The position numbers and the translations under genes are program-made. The notes beneath the pieces were generated by a model. That model was given only the letters and a program-made list of their open reading frames with translations, did no database searches and was not told the DNA's origin. This document shows, piece by piece, positions 1 to 6,081 of a stretch of 33,739 nt of DNA. This DNA comes from CAYFUR01 sp964346275. GTDB taxonomy: Bacteria > Sumerlaeota > Sumerlaeia > SLMS01. The stretch is from NCBI GenBank assembly GCA_964346275.1, contig CAYFUR010000037.1, positions 1-33,739 of the forward strand. Reading direction: 5' to 3'. Within the stretch, counting starts at the first letter, position 1; each line of letters starts with the position of its first letter.

Positions 1-1
1 A

Positions 2-130
2 CAGACCTTCAATCCCTTCATCATGAAGATGAACGCGAACTTTACCTAGGACACGCAGGGGTATCTCGACCGGCGCCTGGCCATGGCGGCGGCAAACCTG
101 CTCTGCACCATCGAGGGCAAGCAGGGCTAA
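2..130 (+). pseudogene. 3' end of an unrecognised gene, interrupted by an in-frame stop
   Basis: Reading frame 2 from the left edge gives about 15 plausible residues, then TAG at 47-49, then 26 more residues in the same frame ending LLCTIEGKQG before TAA at 128-130. The residues on both sides look like one continuous soluble protein tail, and a single C-to-T change (CAG to TAG) would explain the break. It may be a decayed gene, a sequencing or assembly error, or chance. I do not recognise the family, and most of the gene lies outside the window. Confidence 0.25.
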
Positions 131-427
131 AGCGCAGCGGGCTGCAAAGCAACAGGCTGGGAAAGGATCATGAAGAGGCCGGTATCAAGATGAGGTCTCC
201 CTCGTCATCGCCGGGCACGCAGTCGCCTGCTGGGCGAAGGCGGGTCATCAAGATCGTGTGCCAGGCGCGATTGAGAGAAGGCGAGAGAATATACACAGCG
301 TATGCTCAAGAGCAGTGTATGAAGGCCATGTTGCTGCTGCATTCGGCGGGTTATTCTGGAAACCAACCTGGCCGCGTCCATCCACTTCATCCGCGAAGTA
401 ACAAAGCAAGCCTTCATTTCGGATCCC
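131..427. other. Intergenic stretch with no gene recognised
   Basis: The open frames on both strands here are short, Arg/Ser-rich and resemble no family, as expected for random GC-rich DNA. No terminator hairpin, tRNA or promoter stands out. It separates the broken gene end on the left from the 3' end of the minus-strand acyltransferase gene. Confidence 0.4.
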
Positions 428-1819
428 CTACACCTTCAGGAAAATCCGGTTGCGGTAAAGCGGATATGTCAGAAGCAGCCACAACAGGATATAGCAGATC
501 GCATAGGCGAAGGACGACAGCTTGTCCGGATCGATATTCGCCTGGAAGACGTTCGCATAGACCCAGCTCTTGACGTTCCACGATTCACCGCCGGATTCCC
601 ACTGGATCATGTAGAACACGCGCGCCAGAATCCCCGACGCAAAGAAGACGAAAATGGCATTGGTTCCGAACACCAGGAACGGCGTGGACCAGCGTTTGTT
701 GCCCTTGGCATCGATGAGATAAAAGCAGAACGCGAGGAAAAGCAGCGCCCAGCCGCTCATGAACACGACGTAGCTGCTGGTCCAGATCTTCTTGTTGATG
801 GGAAACCAGATGTCCATGCACTGGCCAACCAGCACCAGCGCGCCCCCAGCGATGGCGAGGCCCGTCGCCTTGTCGATGCGGTCGCGATTCGTGTGAAGCC
901 AATTGCCGGTGAGAATGCCGAGCAGCGTCGTGGCAATGGCGGGGATCGTGCTCAGAAGGCCCTCGGGGTCCGGGCGGCGGCTATACAGGTGATCGCCGAG
1001 GAGCGCGTGGTCGATCCACCCGTTGAGCGCCCCGGGATAGGACACGCCGTCGGGTGCGTCGCGCGTGGCGTCTTCCGCCGCGCCGAGCGTATAGCCGCCG
1101 GGCGGGTCGATATACTTCATAATCAGCCAGTAGCCGATGAGCAGCATCATGGTCCAGACGATGCGCCCGCGCACACCCGTTCGCATGACAATAAGCGAGG
1201 CGAAGAAATAGCAGAAGGCAATGCGTTGCAGCACGCCGGGAACCCGGAGGACTTTGCCGCCCTCGACCTCGTTGCTCAGGGGGAAGATGGAGGAGAAACT
1301 GAAACTGATCACCGGGGATTGGAAATGCCGGAAATCAAACAGGAACCAGAGCACGCCAACGGCGAAACAGCCGATGGCGATGAGCTTGTTCCGCCGGACA
1401 CGCGGCTCGCGGCCGATGTCCAGGATGGGCTCGTCGTTGAAAAGAAACCCGAGTCCCGCGACGACCAGTATATACGGCATGATGAGGCGAAAATTGGGAA
1501 AACCGCCGAGGATGAGTCCGAGGAGGAAGATGATGATCGTGCGGCGCACCACCTGCTCGAAGAGGCGGAGGCGGCTGTCGCCGCGCTTGATCCGCCGGTC
1601 GAAGGAAAACGTCATGGCCACGCCGACGATAAAGAGGAAGAAGGGGAAGACGAAATCCGTGGGCGTCCACCCGTGCCAGGGGGCGTGCTTCAGCGGCCCG
1701 TAGATATGGCTCCAGGTGCCCGGATTGTTGACCAGCACCATGAGGCCGATGGTGATCCCGCGAAAGACGTCGAGGGATACGAGGCGTTCGGATTTGCCAG
1801 CGAGGGCGGTTTCAGCCAA
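428..1819 (-). CDS. HGSNAT/NagX-type membrane acyltransferase (DUF5009-like)
   Basis: Multi-pass inner-membrane protein of about 463 residues with roughly ten hydrophobic segments. The N-terminus carries the family signature: SLDVFRG, then NNPGTW, then TPTDFVFPFFLFIVG. This marks relatives of heparan-alpha-glucosaminide N-acetyltransferase and bacterial NagX, thought to move acetyl groups across the membrane onto amino sugars; the substrate here is unknown. The frame stays open to a TTG at 1915, but I prefer TTG at 1819: it has GGAGG seven bases upstream, and the conserved part starts 12 residues later, whereas the upstream TTG has no ribosome binding site and would add a 32-residue low-quality extension. 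The gene stands alone and is divergent from pheS. Confidence 0.85.
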   Translation of the reverse strand: MAETALAGKSERLVSLDVFRGITIGLMVLVNNPGTWSHIYGPLKHAPWHGWTPTDFVFPFFLFIVGVAMTFSFDRRIKRGDSRLRLFEQVVRRTIIIFLLGLILGGFPNFRLIMPYILVVAGLGFLFNDEPILDIGREPRVRRNKLIAIGCFAVGVLWFLFDFRHFQSPVISFSFSSIFPLSNEVEGGKVLRVPGVLQRIAFCYFFASLIVMRTGVRGRIVWTMMLLIGYWLIMKYIDPPGGYTLGAAEDATRDAPDGVSYPGALNGWIDHALLGDHLYSRRPDPEGLLSTIPAIATTLLGILTGNWLHTNRDRIDKATGLAIAGGALVLVGQCMDIWFPINKKIWTSSYVVFMSGWALLFLAFCFYLIDAKGNKRWSTPFLVFGTNAIFVFFASGILARVFYMIQWESGGESWNVKSWVYANVFQANIDPDKLSSFAYAICYILLWLLLTYPLYRNRIFLKV

Positions 1820-1992
1820 GAGCCTGCCTCCGGCGTGGGATTGTTGCGGTCCAAACGGGGGTGCGGTCCCATTGCGCGCCGCGCTGCAGGGAGGGTCAAC
1901 CGGATAGCTGGGCAAGGGCTGGACTGTGCTATCGTTGATCGGGATTTGCTTCTCAAAATGAGGTAAAAAGGAAACGAGTTTGTGTGTCCAGC

Positions 1993-2038
1993 CACGGATG
2001 GCACGGATTCAAATGAAGGATAAGGAGGAAAAGACCTG
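1993..2038. repeat. Possible copy of a dispersed CACGGATGG-type intergenic element
   Basis: CACGGAT occurs twice in direct repeat (1993-1999 and 2002-2008), followed by a purine-rich run to about 2033. From memory, near-identical intergenic sequence (a 'CCACGGATGGACACGGAT' type) is scattered through genomes of Planctomycetes, Verrucomicrobia and similar lineages. Only one copy is visible in the window, so calling it a repeat relies on recall. It lies in the divergent gap 1820-2144 between the acyltransferase gene and pheS, where I see nothing else definite. Confidence 0.35.
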
Positions 2039-2144
2039 ACTGTATTTCCCTTTGACGTTTTGGGGCGAGGGGGGAAAGTCTCCGTGCTTCCCGGGTCGGA
2101 TGGCTCCCGGGAAAGTGAAAACTCTTTTCATTCGAACGGTGATC

Positions 2145-3182
2145 ATGGCCGAAAAAGAACAGGATACCGCCGTCAAGTCCCAGGAGCTGGCGGATTTGCT
2201 GGCGGACGTGAAGAGCCTGGCTCCCCAGGCGCGCCAGGAAATTTCGCAGGCGCGTGATCTGCGCGAGATCGAGGATTTGCGCGTCTCGTGGCTGGGCAAG
2301 AAAGGCCGCTTTGCGGACCTGAATAAGCGCATGGGCAAGCTGAGCCAGGAAGAGCGCCCGGTGGGCGGCAAGCTGCTCAACCAGCACAAGCAGGACATCA
2401 TGGCCCTGCTGAAAAAGAAGACCAACGAGCTGGAGCGGGCGGCGTTGAACGAACGCCTGAAGTCGGAAACGGTGGACGTGACGCTGCCCGGGGAAAAACC
2501 GCCGCGCGGGGCGCTTCATATCGTGAACCAGGTAACGCGCGAGGTGACGGGCATCTTTCGCGACCTGGGCTTTCGCGTCGAGCGCGGCCCGGAAATCGAA
2601 AGCGAGTGGCTGAATTTCGATGCGCTGAATGTGCCGGCGGAACATCCCGCCCGCGATATGCAGGACACCTTCTATACCGAGCGCGGCTTTGTTTTGCGCA
2701 CGCACACCTCGCCGACGCAGATTCGATCCATGCTGCGCGGCACGCCGCCCATGGCGGTAGTGACCACGGGCAAGGTGTACCGCCACGACAGCGACGCGAC
2801 CCACACCCCCATGTTCCACCAGATGGAGGGCTTTGCCGTGGGCGAGGACATCAGCTTTGGCCATCTGAAGGGCGTGCTCCATGAATTCCTGCGGGCGATG
2901 TTTGGCCAGGATGTGCAGGTGCGGTTTCGGCCGTCGTTCTTCCCCTTCACCGAGCCAAGCGCCGAGGTGGACGTCTGGTCGCCGGCCCGCAACGAGTGGA
3001 TGGAAGTCCTGGGCAGCGGCATGATCCATCCCGATGTGCTGCGCAACGGCGGCATCGACCCGGAAAAATACAGCGGCTTTGCCTTCGGCTTGGGGCTGGA
3101 TCGCCTCGCGATGATCAAATTCGGCGTGACGGACCTGCGGCTCCTGTTTGAAAACGATATCCGGTTTCTGAAACAATTCTAG
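2145..3182 (+). CDS. pheS: Phenylalanine--tRNA ligase alpha subunit
   Basis: Cytoplasmic catalytic alpha subunit of the tetrameric enzyme that charges tRNA-Phe. At 345 residues it is close to the usual 330-350. An N-terminal coiled-coil arm (about 1-110) precedes the class II catalytic core, with TDxxxT-like HTSPTQIRSM, the FHQMEGFAVG motif, and motif 3 as GFAFGLGLDRLAMIKFG near the C-terminus, followed by the typical TDLRLLFENDIRFLKQF ending. The frame is open further upstream, but the ATG at 2145 (MAEKEQ) fits the family start; upstream residues are Pro/Gly-rich and not protein-like. Unusually, pheT does not follow. The gene ends in an intrinsic terminator and the next genes are unrelated. 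Confidence 0.97.
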   Translation: MAEKEQDTAVKSQELADLLADVKSLAPQARQEISQARDLREIEDLRVSWLGKKGRFADLNKRMGKLSQEERPVGGKLLNQHKQDIMALLKKKTNELERAALNERLKSETVDVTLPGEKPPRGALHIVNQVTREVTGIFRDLGFRVERGPEIESEWLNFDALNVPAEHPARDMQDTFYTERGFVLRTHTSPTQIRSMLRGTPPMAVVTTGKVYRHDSDATHTPMFHQMEGFAVGEDISFGHLKGVLHEFLRAMFGQDVQVRFRPSFFPFTEPSAEVDVWSPARNEWMEVLGSGMIHPDVLRNGGIDPEKYSGFAFGLGLDRLAMIKFGVTDLRLLFENDIRFLKQF

Positions 3183-3206
3183 TTGGCGGGCCGTTGCCCC
3201 TGTCTT

Positions 3207-3249
3207 AAAGTCCTTCTCGACGGTTCCCGGGAAGGACTTTGGCGTTTTT
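3207..3249 (+). terminator. Intrinsic terminator after pheS
   Basis: A perfect 10-bp inverted repeat (3207-3216 with 3231-3240, AAAGTCCTTC/GAAGGACTTT) has a 14-base loop and is followed by GGCG and five T. It lies 24 bases after the pheS stop. The T run ends directly against the ATG of the next gene at 3250, so the hairpin also covers that gene's only possible ribosome binding site (GAAGGA, 3231-3236). Confidence 0.8.
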
Positions 3250-3531
3250 ATGTGGAAATGGGCCCTTGCAATCACAGCCGGTTTGCTGGTCGTGGTGATC
3301 ACGGCGTTTGAAATCGCCCGGCGTTCGGGCGAAGAGGAAAACTCGCCGGTCGGGGCCGCCCCGGAGAGCACCGAAGTGGAGCAGGTGGGCGCGCCGGGCT
3401 ACGACCCGTCGGATCCTTCCACCGACCAGGAATTCGACCAGGCCGGGGATATCACCGATTCCCGCAAAAATGATATTGAACGGGCCAAGGGGAAGGTGAA
3501 GGTTTTCACCGACGCCGTGAAAGAAAACTGA
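3250..3531 (+). CDS. Small membrane-anchored protein, first of a look-alike pair
   Basis: A 93-residue protein not assigned to a known family. Residues 4-21 form one hydrophobic segment after a short MWKW start, probably an N-in membrane anchor. An acidic, Pro/Ser/Gly-rich linker follows, and then a charged C-terminal helix (DSRKNDIERAKGKVKVF). The same layout and a matching C-terminal motif recur in the next gene. The ATG directly follows the T run of the pheS terminator, so translation signals are unusual; the nearest purine-rich site (GAAGGA) is 13 bases upstream inside the hairpin. Function unknown. Confidence 0.65.
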   Translation: MWKWALAITAGLLVVVITAFEIARRSGEEENSPVGAAPESTEVEQVGAPGYDPSDPSTDQEFDQAGDITDSRKNDIERAKGKVKVFTDAVKEN

Positions 3532-3548
3532 CCGATGGAGATCTTCCG

Positions 3549-3935
3549 ATGAAAGCAGCACTGATCATCTTCCTTGCCTTGGATATATTCCTGGTGCTCG
3601 GGGCGGGCATCCGCGTGGCCACGTCCTCCGCCAACACGGATCCTTACGTCGATTTTTCCGCTGTCACCACGGGCGGGTCGTCGAGCAGCACAACGGCTTC
3701 TTCCGGGGAAGCGGGCGTGGGCGAAACCGGCGCGAGCGGCGCCTTTGTGGACCATATGAAGGGCTCGCAACGAGTCGATGAGATCGGCGAGACGGGCTCT
3801 GTTTCCACGTCCAGCCCCCACGGCAACGCGGGCGCCAGCGCCACGGGATCGCTGGAGCGCGCCTCCGCGGTGGAAGACAACCGCGAGTCCGATCTGGACG
3901 ACGCGAAAAAGAAGATGGGCCAGATCGGCAAATAA
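3549..3935 (+). CDS. Small membrane-anchored or secreted protein, second of the pair
   Basis: A 128-residue protein. An N-terminal hydrophobic stretch (about 3-22) is an anchor or uncleaved signal. Residues 40-95 are low-complexity, rich in Ser/Thr/Gly/Ala. The C-terminal helix DNRESDLDDAKKKMGQI aligns position by position with DSRKNDIERAKGKVKVF of the upstream gene. GGAG eight bases before the ATG supports the start. The gene begins 17 bases after its neighbour and is probably co-transcribed. No family recognised; the pair look like diverged tandem duplicates. Confidence 0.65.
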   Translation: MKAALIIFLALDIFLVLGAGIRVATSSANTDPYVDFSAVTTGGSSSSTTASSGEAGVGETGASGAFVDHMKGSQRVDEIGETGSVSTSSPHGNAGASATGSLERASAVEDNRESDLDDAKKKMGQIGK

Positions 3936-3963
3936 GCATCCAAAAAGAGGCAGGTTTTTTCTG

Positions 3964-4539
3964 ATGTCGGTTTCCCTCGCGCGGCACCGTTTCACCGCCG
4001 ATCAGTTTCAGCAGATGGTCCGGACCGGGATCATCGAGGAGGATGCGCGCGTCGAGCTGATCCAGGGGGATATTGTTGATATAACACCATTGAGCGATCC
4101 ACATGTCGCCACGGTGAACTGGCTCAACCGGTTCTTCAGCCGCAACCTTCCCGAGGAGGCGATTGTCTCCGTCCAGGGAACGATCAATGTGAATCCGCTG
4201 AATGTACTCCAGCCCGATTTGGCGATTTTGCGCTTTCGCGATGATTTCTATGCGCAAGAGACGGCCCGGCCGGAAGAAACGCACCTTGTGATCGAGGTGT
4301 CCGGGACCTCGCTTCGCTTCGACCGTCACACCAAGCTGCCTCTCTATGCGGCGGCGGGAATCGCGGAATACTGGATCGCGAATCTGGAGGCGATGGAGCT
4401 GGAGATCTACCGCGAGCCGGAGGGGGACGGCTACAAGAGCACCCGGATTCTCAAGATGGCCGATTCGGCCTCCCCACTCGAATTTCCCGAATTGACGGTT
4501 CCCGTGGCCGAAGTCTTCGGCCCGATTTCCCGCAAATAA
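3964..4539 (+). CDS. Uma2 family (DUF820) PD-(D/E)XK nuclease-fold protein
   Basis: A 191-residue soluble protein with the full Uma2 pattern: VELIQGDIVDITP near the N-terminus, QPDLAIL with Asp85, LVIEVSGTS with Glu111 and Ser113, then DRHTKLPLYAAAGIAEYWI with Lys124. The D...ExS...K arrangement matches the predicted nuclease site. Members are widespread and often multicopy in cyanobacteria and planctomycete-like genomes; their biological role is not established. The ATG at 3964 gives the standard family start; AGAGG lies upstream with longer than ideal spacing. It follows the small membrane proteins by 28 bases. Confidence 0.9.
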   Translation: MSVSLARHRFTADQFQQMVRTGIIEEDARVELIQGDIVDITPLSDPHVATVNWLNRFFSRNLPEEAIVSVQGTINVNPLNVLQPDLAILRFRDDFYAQETARPEETHLVIEVSGTSLRFDRHTKLPLYAAAGIAEYWIANLEAMELEIYREPEGDGYKSTRILKMADSASPLEFPELTVPVAEVFGPISRK

Positions 4540-4619
4540 CTGGGCGAGGCCGCATTCGCGGTTGCCCTGATATGCCAGTGTTCAAATCGTGAGGCATCCT
4601 CGGGAAAAAGGAATGCCAG

Positions 4620-5252
4620 ATGAAGAAAGTGCTTCTGCCCCAGGACGGGCGCGTGCTTTTCCAGGGCGACAGCATTACCGATGGCGGACGGGATTACAGT
4701 GATCCGGACAGCCTCGGCTCGGGCTATGTGCTGATGGCGGCCTCGCTCTTTGGCGCGCGCCACCCCGAGCGGAATGTCCAGTTCCTCAATCGCGGCGTGT
4801 CCGGCAACCGGACGGTGGAACTCCTGGAACGCTGGCAGCGCGACACGGTCGATCTGAAGCCGGACGTGCTGACGATCCTCATCGGGATCAACGACGTGTG
4901 GTATCATCCCGGCGGGCCAACCAACACGGATATCTCGCGCTTCAAGGAGGACTATCGCAAGCTGCTGGCGTGGACGCGCGAGGCGCTGCCGGAGACGGCC
5001 ATCATCCTCATGGAGCCGTTCAACCTCCCCTTCGACGAGGAGATGAAAAGCTGGCGGCCTTGCCTCGACCTGGAAATCGACGCTGTCCGCCAGTTCGCCG
5101 TGGAGTTCGAAACGTCCCTGATCACCCTGGATGGCGTCTTTGCCCGCGCGATGACGCTGATGCCCGGCGAGTGGTGGTCCTACGAGGGAATCCACCCGCG
5201 CAATCCCGGGTGCGGGCTGATCGCCGATCAGTGGCTGGCGGCGGTGGAATGA
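4620..5252 (+). CDS. SGNH/GDSL-type esterase or lipase
   Basis: A 210-residue hydrolase of the SGNH fold. Block I is FQGDSITDGG with nucleophile Ser18, block II is LNRGVSGNRT, and block III is IGINDVW with Asn91. Block V normally reads DxxH; here it is YEGIHP, with Glu189 in place of Asp and His192 kept. There is no signal peptide, so it acts in the cytoplasm on an unknown ester, perhaps an acetylated sugar as in related TAP/rhamnogalacturonan-esterase-like members. AAGGA sits about seven bases before the ATG. The stop codon overlaps the next start (ATGA), so the two genes are translationally coupled. Confidence 0.9.
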   Translation: MKKVLLPQDGRVLFQGDSITDGGRDYSDPDSLGSGYVLMAASLFGARHPERNVQFLNRGVSGNRTVELLERWQRDTVDLKPDVLTILIGINDVWYHPGGPTNTDISRFKEDYRKLLAWTREALPETAIILMEPFNLPFDEEMKSWRPCLDLEIDAVRQFAVEFETSLITLDGVFARAMTLMPGEWWSYEGIHPRNPGCGLIADQWLAAVE

Positions 5253-5893
5253 GCACCGAACGGCCATTGCGCGGAGCGGCGGTGATCCTGGCCGCTGGGG
5301 AATCGCGCCGCATGGGCGAGGCAAAGGCTCTGCTCAGAACCGCGGACGGCAAATCCTTCTTTGAAGAAGCAACGGAGGCCGCCCGCGACCCGCGCCTTGT
5401 CGATCGGCTCGCCGTGGTGAACCGGCAGGTCCGCCCCGAGCTCGAGCGATTTCCCGATCCGCCGCGATTTCTGCTCAATCCGCGCCCGGAAGAGGGCCAG
5501 CTCTCCTCGCTGTGCCTCGCCCTCGAGGATCTTCACGGCGTGGAAGCGCACACGGCCGGGATTCTCGTTTTATTGCTGGATAATCCGGGCAACCTGGCCG
5601 GGCGTGTGAGGGTGCTGCTCGATGCCGCTTCACGGCGGCCCGATGAAGTCCTGGCCGCGGCGTGGCGGGGCGAGCCGGGGCATCCGCTGTGGCTGCCGCG
5701 CCGCCATTGGGAGGGGGTGCTGGCGTGGAATGGCGTCGAAGGCTTGCGGGGATACTTGCGCGCGCGTGGCGAGTTTCCCCGCCCCGTGGAGACAGGCGAT
5801 GTGGGAACCCTCCGTGATCTGGACACTCCCTCGGAATACAGAGAATACCTGAGAGACAACCTGCCCGAGAGGAAAAACCCCGAGGAATCCTGA
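5249..5893 (+). CDS. MobA-like NTP transferase (MocA/molybdenum-cofactor type)
   Basis: A 214-residue nucleotidyltransferase. The N-terminal LAAGESRRMGEAKALL is the nucleotide-binding loop of MobA/MocA proteins, which attach CMP or GMP to molybdopterin. A LLLDNPGNL stretch stands where the family has its metal-binding DxP motif, and EPGHPLWLPRRHW matches the typical GHP region. Start is the ATG overlapping the stop of the SGNH gene. Sequence alone does not fix the substrate; other members act on sugar phosphates or related alcohols, and no molybdenum cofactor genes are nearby. Confidence 0.8.
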   Translation: MSTERPLRGAAVILAAGESRRMGEAKALLRTADGKSFFEEATEAARDPRLVDRLAVVNRQVRPELERFPDPPRFLLNPRPEEGQLSSLCLALEDLHGVEAHTAGILVLLLDNPGNLAGRVRVLLDAASRRPDEVLAAAWRGEPGHPLWLPRRHWEGVLAWNGVEGLRGYLRARGEFPRPVETGDVGTLRDLDTPSEYREYLRDNLPERKNPEES

Positions 5894-5960
5894 CGGGGAT
5901 CATGCACGTGTATCCCAGCCGGATCGGGCATTTCCTGTTTCGGGAAGGGGTTTCCCTTGC

Positions 5961-5989
5961 TTGACACGCGTCGAAGCCACCAATTTTAT
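5961..5989 (+). promoter_or_regulatory. Sigma-70-type promoter for the TPR/DnaA fusion gene
   Basis: TTGACA at 5961-5966 is a perfect -35 box. After 17 bases comes TTTTAT at 5984-5989 (4 of 6 to TATAAT). Transcription would begin near 5996, giving an 85-base leader before the ATG at 6082. The site also argues against the longest frame (start 5989), which would begin inside the -10 box. Confidence 0.55.
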
Positions 5990-6081
5990 TGGATGTTGGT
6001 TACTGGATTTTGACGCTGCTGCAAGGTCCTGCCACAAATCCTCAAAGCATCGTCCCTTGCTCGCGGAATCGGGCAGATACC

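Noticed and set aside
893..1966. Plus-strand open frame of 357 codons
   Set aside because: Lies antisense to the HGSNAT-type gene; its translation is a charged low-complexity string, typical of GC-rich shadow frames.
1953..3371. Minus-strand open frame of 472 codons
   Set aside because: Antisense to pheS, which has unmistakable motifs; the translation is rich in His, Gln, Arg and Ala and matches nothing.
4575..4605. GTTCAAATC resembling a tRNA T-loop
   Set aside because: The flanking five-base arms do not pair and no acceptor or anticodon stem can be built around it.
5942..5956. GGGAA/TTCCC hairpin after the MobA-like gene
   Set aside because: The five-base stem with a G-rich loop and no T run is too weak to call a terminator.
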